Positions 46,096 to 57,159 of a stretch of 64,000 nt of DNA are shown here, in pieces. The notes below the pieces were generated by a model. It saw nothing but the letters and a program-made list of their open reading frames with translations, was not told where the DNA came from and searched no databases. A program made the translations under genes and the position numbers. Source of the DNA: Turbatrix aceti (Eukaryota; Nematoda; Chromadorea; Rhabditida; Panagrolaimidae). The stretch lies in contig OZ017770.1 in NCBI GenBank assembly GCA_963969345.1, forward strand, positions 10,534,180 to 10,598,179, written 5' to 3'. Position 1 is the stretch's first letter. Each line of letters opens with the position of its first letter.

Positions 46096-46622
46096 CAGTG
46101 TTGTCGGGTACCCGGACCGGAACCGGCCGGTTCTGGGTACCCGAAAAATTTATTTTCGGTTCCGGTTCCGGTTCCGGGTACCCAAAAAAATCATTTTCGG
46201 TTCCGGTTCCGGGTACCCGAAATGCCGGTTCCGGGTACCCGGATTTTAAAAATGAGTTCAAATGACGGAAAAAACGAGCTCTCAGAGTGAAAAAAAGCGC
46301 TTAGAAATCGGTTATAAGTTCATATTCAAAGCAATTTTTTTCATTTTGAGCACTTTTGTAACGAAAATCCTTAAAATTTTGTTTCGCACGCGGTTTGAAA
46401 AGTTCCGGTTCCGGTTCGGTTCTTCGGTTCCGGTTCGGTTCCGGTTCAGGTACCCGAATTTTCTACTTTCGGTTCCGGTTCCGAGTACCCGAAAAATTCA
46501 TTTCCGGTTCCGGTTCCGGGTACCCGAAAAATTTATTTTCGGTTCCGGTTCCGGGTACCCGAAAAATCAGGATTTCGGTTCCGGTTCGGGTACCCGAAAA
46601 ATTTTCAGAACCGACAACACTG
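46096..46622 (+). mobile_element. hAT-type MITE with internal GGTTCCGG satellite (copy B), 8-bp TSD
   Basis: Same termini, satellite flanks and AT-rich core as copy A (3395-3940), with fewer satellite units. Both flanks read CTTGCGTA (46088-46095 and 46623-46630). It lies about 45 bp upstream of the first exon of the gene at 46667. Confidence 0.93.
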
Positions 46623-46666
46623 CTTGCGTAACTTTTTGCTGATTCATTTGAATTTTTTTTTTCAGA

Positions 46667-49644
46667 ATGCCACGTTTGTCTAAAAAAAAAGAGACGATTA
46701 AATTCAAGCTAAAACTTAATAGCTGGCTTCAGTACGACCCCAACAACGATCAATTTTGTATTGTTTCCCAGCCGAGCAAACTACGCAAACGGCAGCCAGA
46801 TTTGGATTATTGCAATCCGCAGTATGTTTTGTTTTTGAAACAATGTTTTGTGTTTTTTATTTTCATTAAACAACCACAATTTCATATTTACATTTAACCA
46901 AAATTGTATTTTGTTTTGTTTTCAGGCTTGATATCCTTCGGAAGTTGCATGTAAAAATACAAGAGTTTGTTTTTTTATTTTAAAGTTTATTTACTATTGT
47001 ATTTGAAATTAAAATTACTTGCAACCGATTGTGTTGAATTATATTATATTCATTTTCAGCGCGGATGGAAAAGACACTCTTATTTCCGGAAGCGGACGTA
47101 TGTAAGTTTTTTTTATTTTATTGTTTTATAGCATTTAAAATAACTTACAAATTATTTCAGCACTATCCGCGAATTGTGCGGCAACGATTCTGCGCTGATT
47201 TTGTTATTACTTGGCAAGACGGGAAACTTAACTACGGGACTGGTTCGATCGTACGTTTTATTTTTTATTATTTTCATTTATCATTTGTAAAATGTTTCTA
47301 CATTTTTAATTAGCGAAATTAATCTGTTTTTGGTTTTTGTTCACCGTAATCGGGAGTTTTCTAACTTACCTTTTTTCTCTAAAATTTTGTCTTCATTGTT
47401 TTTTGTCTGCTTTTATATCAACTTTTTTTATTTATTTACCGCGACGGACGTACAAAAAGTTTACAAGGAGGGAGAGATATACTTTTTTATCATCGAAATA
47501 ATTTTATTAACGGACTACTTCAAAAAAAAGGTTTTCTTATACATAATTTTTTTAATTGTGGAACTTTTTTTGTTTAAAAATTAATTTTTTAAAATTAAAG
47601 GCTATATTTTTATTTCGTGATTTTATATAAATTTAAATTAATAATGTCGTACACGAATATGTTGATATCTCGTGAGATAAAAATACATAGATGCATAAAC
47701 AATTTGCTGTCTAATTTATCACAATTCCGATATGGATATTGACAGTTTTAAATGTTTTTAGTGTAGTTTCGCCTTTTCCGGGTATTACGTCAGCTGACCC
47801 CGCTGCGACGGACCCCGCGACGACATACCACCATGCTGCTATTGCCCCTCCGCCGGAGAAAAAGAAAAAGCTATTCCCCAAACGCCGGCCAAACCTCGTT
47901 GTGCCGCCGCCTGCGTGAGTTTTTTTTTGCACAATTCAAAATAACAAAAACATGATTAATAATCATTGTTTCTTTTTATTAATTTTGACGATTCAAAAAC
48001 AAATAAGTTGTTTTTTTACTAAAAATTAACGCAAAGAAAACTGAACGCTTGCCTCAATCAAATTATTTTTATTATTTTTAGCGTCTTCGTGCGACACGAG
48101 GATACGGAGTCTACACAATCCATAACTCCTCCACTCCCGAAAAAGCCGAGGCCGAAAAAATCAAAGCCGAAAAATCGAAAGAAGAAGTAAGTTTTTTTGC
48201 ACAATTTAAAACAACAAAAAAAATTGATTAATAATCGTTGTTTCTTTTTTTAATTTTTAAGATTCAAAAACAAATAACATGTTCTAATTTTTGAAATGCA
48301 ATTTGGGCGTAGTATCTTTTACACTATGATATTAGTATATTTATGTGTATACTTTGATGATCGGTTGCCGTCGTTTTTGCGTTACAAATTCCTTCAATGA
48401 TTTTTTTTAACAATTTAAACTTATAAAAAGCAATTTAGTGTAAAAAATACCAAATAATTTATTTATTTATTTAATGGCCATTGCTTGGTGCGGTTTTCAT
48501 TGAGTTTTATAAGTAATGCATAGGGTATCCCCCAAGTGAAGTACAACGTTTGAAATACATAGCATTCGCAATAACAATGAAAATTTGAAAAAAAAAATCA
48601 ATTAAGTTATTAGCATTTATATTGAAAAAAGTGTGTACACGTTAACAAATAAACATTTTTTTGTCTTGCAGGATCTTGCGGCAAGCAACTTCAGCATCTG
48701 ATGACGACGCGGTCGAATCGTCGCTTTTGAACCCGTGAGTTTTTTTTCTCAATTCAAAAAAAAATAATTAATTATCATTTTTTTAAATTTTTTAACGATC
48801 CAAAAAGAAATAAAAGTTCTCTGTTACGTGAATGTTTATATGTATAAAGCAATTATTTTTTTTGGATTTATAAACATATAACTTTTTAACCATTTTCACG
48901 TTTTTATAATAATTCTGAGTTAGTCACGGCTTTACAACTTGAACGTTTTCAATATCCTGTTAATATTTTTAGAGTTGTGAAAATGGTGAAGGGAGACACC
49001 TTTATAATGCCGACTTTTGCTGGTTTGGTTTTTACTGGTCCTCGGCGGTATGCAGATGATGACGAAGCTGATTTCCCATTTCTACATCGGTGAGTTATTT
49101 TATGTGCTACAATTTTATCAAACATATAATTTAAAAACAATATGTAAAGATTTTCTGTGTAATTTTTTTTATCGAATTTAAAGACACCCCGTTCTTTTTC
49201 CGTTTTGTTTTTTTACCGTTTGTTCTTCTCCCCGTTCAACAATAACGATATTTTTAACCAATGTTTAAAACGGACTACGACTTTGTTTTAGGGCTTAATT
49301 AAATATGTTTAGCATAGATTACCATTTTATTTATTTTAATCGTGCATTAAAAAGCAAACCCAACATTTTTTTTTTGAATTTTGATGATTTGTCTTTGGAG
49401 CAATAAAATCCGGCGGTTTAGTGAAAATTTTTTTGTTATCTTGTGAAAATAAAAACGAGATTTAATATTTTTTAATTATTTATTTATTTATTTCGCCATT
49501 ACTCAGTGATTAGTTATCAATAGACATTTTTTAATTATTAGTTATTTATTCTCGTCTCAACAAAAAATTTTACGTTTACGAAAATAAATTTTTAGTCCTA
49601 TTCGGGAACCCGTCACCAGTTCCGACGACGAGGGCGACTACTAA
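46667..49644 (+). CDS. Multi-exon lysine-rich protein of unknown function
   Basis: I do not recognise the family. The 5' part has exons 46667-46821, 46926-46950, 47060-47101 and 47161-47250, reading in frame MPRLSKKKETIKFK... to ...WQDGKLNYGTGSI (104 residues). The 3' part has exons about 47762-47914, 48082-48186, 48672-48734, 48974-49089 and 49596-49644; every intron there is phase 2, and the chain ends SSDDEGDY and TAA. It encodes a proline-rich segment, a basic stretch (PKKPRPKKSKPKNRKKK) suggesting nuclear or nucleic-acid binding, and acidic patches. The link between the parts (phase 0 to phase 2) is unresolved: an exon may be missing between 47250 and 47762, or these are two genes. A MITE sits directly upstream and may supply promoter sequence. 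Confidence 0.5.
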
Positions 49645-50351
49645 AAGTAGAATGCGTACTCAGCAATGACAAGAGTTTTGACGATTGCGGGGAGCAATTA
49701 CTTCTGCGGAGGCGTTGGCTGCTTTGTTCTACGTCGGCGGTGGTCAATCTTCTTTTTGTCTTTATTGTGGGATTTCTCTTTATTTTTAAGTATCAAATAA
49801 GATATGTTCTGATAGAGTTTTGTTTATGGTAATAAAAAGTGATCTCGTAAATGGTGATGCGCTTGTGCATGGTGAAGTGACCCAAAACTGGCGAATGAAA
49901 AATTTTCATTTGTTATCAAAATCATGTAATTAGAAATAAAAATGGATGTCTAGATCATTGATAAGGATCTTAGGTGTTTGAGTGCAAAACAAAGTAATTC
50001 AAGGAATTCTATCGATATACAAACACTTTGTTCGTAAGGTTTGTTATGAAAAAATTTTTTTTTAACTATGTACATACATATTTGAAGGCTCAAACCAAAA
50101 AGAAAACATCAAAAATGGTAAAAAGTTGCTGCACCCGATATTTTTTTTCCATGTCGTCATTTAAGGAAAAGCTGTCTCGGATTTCGAAGACGACTTTTGT
50201 ATTGTTTATAGTTGCATTAAAAAACTATAAATTGATGGCATCATAAATTGTTTCAACTTTTCAATTAATTTAAAATAGATAGTATTAATGTCAAAAAATT
50301 AGTCAGTTTTTTGTTATTCAAAACATTATGGGATGATTTTACTTGAATAGA
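49645..50351. other. Intergenic between convergent genes
   Basis: No gene. Upstream at about 49480-49530, in the last intron of the previous gene, lies TTTATTTATTTCGCCATTACTCAGTG, the reverse complement of the LINE 3' end seen at 36551. Confidence 0.45.
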
Positions 50352-53303
50352 CTATTTTACTCGAATCGACGCCCACGACAAATTGTGCTCATCACCCACA
50401 TCTTTCCAAAATTTTCGAAATTGCGGACGGTAGTCTGGGATGATAAAAGCGCCTGCTTTTTCAAAGTGCACGTAGGGAAGCTTGTCGAATGAAGGTGGAA
50501 TGAAAGGAACTTTGGTCCCAACGTCAGGCAGACTGACTTCGCTGAAAGCAAAATGAGATCAGAAAAAGAAACGAGGCAAGCCCGTTTTAGAATTAGTAGT
50601 AGGGGAAGGGCGTATAACTACAAATTTTTTGTTCCGAAGTTGTAAAGACCTTAAAAAGCTTTCTAACAGGCTTTATTAAATTTTTTAGATGTTGAATTTT
50701 GGAGCTACGGCTTCTCAAGTATCAGACGTCAAATTATTAAAATGCTTTAAAAAATTTTATTTTTGATTCACAAGGTTTTCTTTGCACGAAAAATCAATTA
50801 GTGTATTTAAATTTTTCAAAAAAAAACATATATCTTTTATGCAAACATTTTTTTTTGTTTTTTTGTTGACTTGCCGTGATAAAATTGACTGTTTTATAAG
50901 GGGGGTTTTGACACCAGAATCGGAATACATTTTTTTGACGTCTATGAACTAATTCTTTTTCGCCCTACAGCAAATCAAAAAAAAAATTTTTTATCAAAAA
51001 ACGCCTTGCAGCAAATTTTTTTTTTGTGTTTACGGTTGCCTTTGTAGGTTTAAACGTGTCCCAAAGATTTTTTTAAGTTATTTTGGCGTTTAATCCGACT
51101 CCTCTGTGTATTGCCGCAGGCATTGAAAAAAGCATAGAACTTTTAAACGCGGTAACTTAATGCAAAATTGTTCAATAAAAATTGCATATTCCTTAAAACA
51201 ATCTTTAAGGCATTTATAGGACATTTAGGAAATTAGTTTCAGGGCGTTTATTTGGACACAAATCCTGTTACACGCACGCACGACTGTTTGCATGATTTTT
51301 TTACCGAGTGTGTGCGATAAAAAACCTTAAAATGGTCTAACACCTAATTTTTTTGTGGTATACATCAATCGACGTCAAAAAATATTCCTCCGGCGTCACA
51401 GCTACCAGCTCCCCCGCATTGTCGCCAATCCAAAATTTGCCCGCAGAGTGCATTTTAAATAAAATGTCCGATGCTTGATATAAACTTACTCATCGCCGGC
51501 AAAACTGAGTATGAATTTATTAAGCGTCTTGCGAGCGGGGTTTCTGCTATTCAGATTGAGAAGGAAAGGTCCCAGGTAATCAGGGTACGTATATTCGTAA
51601 AACCAAACTTTGTGTCCAGCAACGACGTAATCCAGAGCTTCGCGTACGGCCGGTAGTTTGAATTCTACGTCGCAAATTAGGGTAGTAAGTAGTTTTACAT
51701 AAAAATTACTGTTATTTTTTGGGTGATTGCTCTGTTCTTCGTAAAAAGTGACTACTTTTTCTGCGATTTCTATCGACTTAAACATTTGTATGGCTTCCAA
51801 CAGCACAGTTGTGCGGTTGAAGTCTCTGTGGCGGTTGAGGACTCGTAGAGCACCTAAAATTGTTCTTTTTGTAGTTTTTTTGCATCAGCGTTTTATATAT
51901 TAAATTACGTTATCAATTTGGCGACGTCTGCGATTACGACGCAAAAGTAAGAAAAAACGTTCAAAAAAAACCACCCCGACGCAAAAAAAAACAATCCACT
52001 CAACTGTTATCAGTTCTGTGGAAGCCTGGCGGGTGAAAAAATACCTCGCTTGTCTGGGTTGCCAGACAAAAATGAAGCTTTATGGCTCTCAGGTGTCTGT
52101 GCTTACCTTGGCTACGATTAGTACACTGATCAACGCCAATGAGAAACCTTTTTAAACCGCTTGGTGGTTTATGCAGTGGAAATTCGTTCGACGGTAAATA
52201 ACTTAATGCACCAAAGTCTTCGGCCTGCAGATTGAAAATTCATATTGCACAACAACAAAAGCAAGCATTACTTACGTTTTTAAGAATTTTAGAAACAGCG
52301 TCTATTTGCATGCAATCGGGGTAAAAATTTTCTGAATCACAATATTTCTTTTCATGTTGAATAAAAGCTTTTGACTTGGTTCGAATAATTTTTGGTTCCT
52401 CAGTGAAGGCTAATGACGGTGTAGCACCAGATATCTGGATGACCTTGTGAAACAAATTATTGTCGATTATTGGCGACCTGGCGATTAGCCCGGCTATAAA
52501 AGCGCCTTCGCCTTCGCCGAGCAAGGTGATCTGATTTTGGTTGCCGTGGAACTGATATGCGTTGTTGTATATGAATTCAATGGCGTGTTTTAGATCGTTA
52601 AGACCATTGTTAGTAAATGAATTTGGAATTTTTCTCCGATCTTCTTCATCGGTATACATAAAACCTATAAATGTGGAAAAATTAAAAATTGTGTTTTTTT
52701 TGCCAATTGTAATTTTTTTACAGCATCAAAGCTGGAAACTCACCAAGAATGCCTCTACGATATGTAATGGTGGCAACAATGACGTATTGTGTTACAAAAT
52801 GTTGCATGAGCAGTTTATGGTTATACATCGTTAGCTGGTCACTCTGCTCCGCACCCGTGATGACAATTACAATTGGGAAATATTTTATGGGCTTTACATC
52901 ACGTAATGAAGGTCTCATCAGATTCAAGTACAAGCAGTCGTCTCTCAGACTGCCTAGAGTAGCGCCTGAGAATCTATGAGGACAGGGGAGCTTGAGATGG
53001 TCTGCGACAAAAATGTTATTCCAACTTTCAACAAAAAACGGCTTCTGAAAGCTCAAAAAACGAGTTTGAAAAGCAAAAAAATCGTATTTTTAAAATACCA
53101 GTACATACCTCAAATCTCAAAGGGACTTTTGCGTATGGAATACCGTAAAACGTATCAATGTCGTAAAAAGGAGGCAGCACTTCAAGCCGGCCTTCAACTT
53201 TTCCGTGTGTGGTTGTGACGATTGGTTTGGTAATTTCTGAGACGTCTATTGCAGGTAGACTAATTAGTGCGGAAAAAAAAGAAAACACAAATTCAAGGTC
53301 CAT
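50352..53303 (-). CDS. Carboxylesterase-fold protein, catalytically inactive, copy 1
   Basis: Six minus-strand exons: 53303-53109, 53044-52744, 52664-52276, 52224-52107, 51853-51490 and 50541-50352; 518 residues with all phases consistent. A hydrophobic leader (LEFVFSFFSALISLPA) predicts secretion. Type-B carboxylesterase/cholinesterase hallmarks follow: VTTTHGKVEG, FYGIPYAKVP, RDDCLYLN and the strand-turn region TLLGEGEGAFIAG. In active enzymes that last motif is G-E-S-A-G with nucleophilic Ser; here Ser is Gly. The oxyanion-hole HGG(G) motif is replaced by VITGAEQSD, and no catalytic His block (HG-x-E) is recognisable. It should therefore be a binding or structural paralogue, as neuroligins and glutactin-type proteins are, but without a transmembrane segment. 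The head-to-head partner is at 54930-56980. Confidence 0.9.
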
Positions 53304-54929
53304 TTTGAATATGAAAGCTGTGTGTTAACAGTTTGACACAATCAGCCAGACAACAACCACAAAACTGGTGAATCAAATCGGGGATTGACAGTCTAGAATG
53401 TACCTCACACCGAAGCATTAATCACGACATCAACCGTTTTTATCACTGATACGCCTCCTTCGCGGGGTCGTCGCTCTTGGTGCAACATGATTTTTGCAGT
53501 GTTTTTTTTAAAGATAAAAGGTCAAAATAAATTGTTTGTGTTTCTCGTGATCGCAGATGCAACAGCCGTGTATTTTTTGCATTTATTTTTTTGGATATCT
53601 TACTGTATTGTTTGATTTTTTAAATGCTTGCAAACCTATTTATCAATCATGTGAAAAAAAACAACAAAAAAAAGCAAATCACATGCCGTGTGTTTATAAT
53701 TAGAAAACCAAAAAAAAATTAAAAGCGTTTGACAACAATATATATTACGTATCCTGCAAACTGATGCTTTTGAACTTGTGACTTTTGATTGTTCTACTAC
53801 GGCGATGAATATATTTATTGCGTACAAGAGGTGATTCACGGGTTTTTCGTAAAAGTAAATGATGCAAATATCGTTAGGTTAATCAACGGCTCTTTTGCCG
53901 TGATATACAACAAAATAATAAAAAAAATTTTTGAAACAAAATTTTTTTTTTAAATGTTTTTATTAAGAACAAAGTTTTAAGAAATAAAAAAAGACATAAA
54001 AATTTTTTTGTTACATTACTGATTGACAATTTTTTTATATCAAAAATTTTAAATTTTTAAAAATTAAAAAAAAATATTTGTCTGCTTAATAATGATTATT
54101 GGAAAACATATTATTCAACTTACTTTAAATTTATTTTGAGTGCAAACTAAGATTCATAAATATTTTTTATCTTTTTATCTAATTTTATCTAATTTTTTTA
54201 ATTAAAAAAATTAAAATCTACGCACACAACAAAAAATGCTATTTTTGCATTATTCTGTTCTAAGCAATAAAAATCTATTAAAAAAAGTATAACTTTTACC
54301 TATCACAAAAATGAGGACAGGGGTATGTATAAAAAAAGTCTGCGATAAGCGGATTTGTTTATTTATCGTGAAGACCCCTGTCTAGGACAGTGATAACGAG
54401 CGCGGTGGCAAACGGAACAAGCTGTCGTGTCTAGCTGACAAGAGTGTCTTGCACTACTCTTCGTCGTCTCCGATCGCAGTGCAAAAGACCAAAGCACGAC
54501 ATAAAAAAAGCCTGAGATTAATCACTTTCTTTTTTCTCCGTTATTGCATTGCGGAGGCAGCCACTAGACGTGCTTATCAGTATAAAATTCTTTTACAACA
54601 GACAGGGAGGTGAGGTTTGTTGTAGTAAAAGTGAATTCTCCTAACCAACAGCTTATACGATTTTTTTTTCAGAAAACAATAGCCGGCTGCTGCGTCAAAC
54701 GACACAAAAAAAGACTAAATAGCAGGTGCATTTTGTTTCTGTCTGATTTTTACGTTTATAAAAAAAAATCTGCAAAGCCATCAATTAGACCCAAGAACGA
54801 CAACTTCGACACCGGCGACAGAGGCGGTCGTGATTTATACCTCGGTGTGAGGTATTTTAAAACTTCGAACATCACACAGGTCCAAATTTTTTTCCGTTGT
54901 CTGATTGCCTGTGAAATTCAGGAATCACA
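53304..54929. promoter_or_regulatory. Divergent intergenic region between paired pseudo-esterases
   Basis: About 1.6 kb between two start codons pointing outward; very AT-rich with homopolymer runs. A short palindrome pairs GACAGGGGT (about 54315) with ACCCCTGTC (about 54376). Shared regulation is possible but nothing in the sequence proves it. Confidence 0.4.
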
Positions 54930-56980
54930 ATGGATTTTTCGTTTGTGTTATCATTTTTGTCGGCGGTTATTAGACTTACACGTATAAACGACGACGTCAC
55001 CGAAATTGTCAGTCCAACCGTCAGAACCACGAATGGAGTTGTCGAGGGATCACTTGATGTGGCAGACAATCTTTTTGACTCTGAAACGTTTTTTGGTATC
55101 CCGTATGCCCGGGTCCCTGATGGTCAGCTGAGATTTGAGGTACACTGGCATTAATTAAAACAAAAATTATGCATTTGTTTGTTGCCTTTTCAGATGTCTT
55201 TTCATGATGCCGAATGGGCCAATAAAATAATCGCAGACACGCTCAAACCTCCGTGTGCCTACGAATTCCATGAAGGCCATCCCGACAATCTCACAGATGA
55301 TTGCCTGTACATTAACATTCTCCGACCTGCATTTCGACAACTAAAACCCATGAAACCTTACCCAATTGTAATTATAATCTCAGGTGCAGAACCGAAAGAC
55401 GAACTGAAAATGGGTGAACACAAACTGCTTTTACGGCAATTAGTTCAAAAATACGCCATTGTTGTCACTCTTTCGTACCGCAGAGGCGTTCTTGGTGAGT
55501 TTCAATGTGCATAAAAAATAAAAATAAAAGTAACAAAAAAAATTCTAAAATTTAAAAAAAAAAATTAAAAAAAAAAATAATGCATTATATTTTATAAATT
55601 TACATAATTGACAGGTTTCCTGGACATTAATGAAAACGACCTTTTACTGCAACCATATTCGTACAACAACTTTGGACTCTACGACATTCGAAATGCCATC
55701 AAATTTGTGTTCGAAAACGCGTACAAGTTTTACGGCAATGAAAATAAGATCACTCTACTTGGTGAAGGCGAAGGTGCCTTTGCAGTCGGGCTCCTAGCAA
55801 GGTCGCCTATTATTGAAGAATACTTGTTTCACAGAGTCATACAACTTGACGGATTTACGCCTTCTAAAAATTTTGGAGATACGCCGCAGGTCATCAAAAA
55901 CAAGTCCCGGGCATTCATTCAACGTCAACGTGAAAGTTGTCACACACAAGATTACTTCCGCGACTGTATGCAACAAAATCAACTGGAGACATTTTTAAAT
56001 GACGTGAGTGATGTTTTTTTTTAATTTGAAAAAATTGTTTCTTGTCGATTCATTTTTTTTTCATTTGCAGACAGAAAATTTTGCTGCTTTTAATTATTTG
56101 GAAACTGAGGATTTTCCTTTAAATGCTACGCCCACAGGTTCAAAAAGGTTCCTCATCGGCGTCAATCAGTGTGATAACCGTAGCAAAGGTAAGTCAAACA
56201 CCTATCAAACATTCGAGGTCCTTTTTTCATCAGACTTTCACCAAACTGATAAAAGTTGTGTGATTTGTTTTTTATGTCTGGATAGTTTTTTTGCGGCGAC
56301 TAGGTGAACGGCTTATGTAGTTTGGGAACTTACAACGTGGAATAATTAAAGCAAAAAACTACTAAAAGTACAATTTCAGGTGCTCAACGAGTGCTCAAAC
56401 GTCACCGTGACTTCAACCGCACAACTGTGATGTTTGAAGCCAAACTGATGTTTGACTCATCGGAAATCGCTGAAAAAGTAGTCAAGTTTTACGAAGAACA
56501 AATCAACTATCCAAAAGACGATACAAATTTTTACGCAAAAATACTCGTTACCTTTATTTGTGACGCAGAATTCAAACTACCGGCCGTACGCGAAGCCATG
56601 GATTACGTCGCTGCGGGACACCAAGTTTGGTTCTACGAATATACGTATCCTGATTACTTGGGTTCTGTCCTCCACAATCTGGGCAGCAATTATGCCGCTC
56701 GCAAGAAGCTCAATAAATTCATTTACAGATTTGCCGTTGATGAGTAAGTTCTTATCGGTGTACATAAAATAGGAGAATGTTTGTTTTCAGCAAAGTCAGT
56801 CTGCACGAATTTGGGAATAAAATCCCATTCATTCCACCTTCATTCGACAGACTTCCGTACGTGCACTTTGATGACACGAACACTTATGTCAAAGACAACT
56901 ACCGTCCGGAGTTCCGAAAATTTTGGCAGAATTTAGGTGAAGAGTACGACGTGAATTGGGCGTCTCTCCGAGTGCATTAG
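54930..56980 (+). CDS. Carboxylesterase-fold protein, catalytically inactive, copy 2
   Basis: Six exons: 54930-55139, 55194-55494, 55615-56003, 56071-56188, 56380-56743 and 56791-56980; 523 residues. Exons 2-6 have exactly the lengths of those in the gene at 50352-53303 (301, 389, 118, 364 and 190 nt), so the pair arose by inverted duplication. The leader (FSFVLSFLSAVIRL) predicts secretion. Fold motifs include FFGIPYARVP, TDDCLYINILRP and TLLGEGEGAFAVG; again Gly stands where the catalytic Ser should be, and the oxyanion-hole region reads IISGAEPKD. Both copies keep the substituted residues while diverging elsewhere, which argues for a maintained non-enzymatic role. Family members without catalysis usually act in adhesion or ligand binding; partner unknown. 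Confidence 0.9.
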
Positions 56981-57159
56981 TTTTGTTTTGCCTTACCAAT
57001 TTCAGAATTATAAAAAAAAATTTTTTAACTGGTCAATTTTATGCTTGAATTTAATGAAAATATTTAAACTTTGACACCGCAAATAAATAAAATCGTAATT
57101 TATTCCCAAATATTCGTGATTCGTTTTCGAGCTATTTTCAAAATAAACAAATTTAAGTA

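Noticed and set aside
46100..46620. Similar repetitive frames in copy B of the MITE
   Set aside because: Same explanation; the element has TIRs and an 8-bp TSD and no coding signature.
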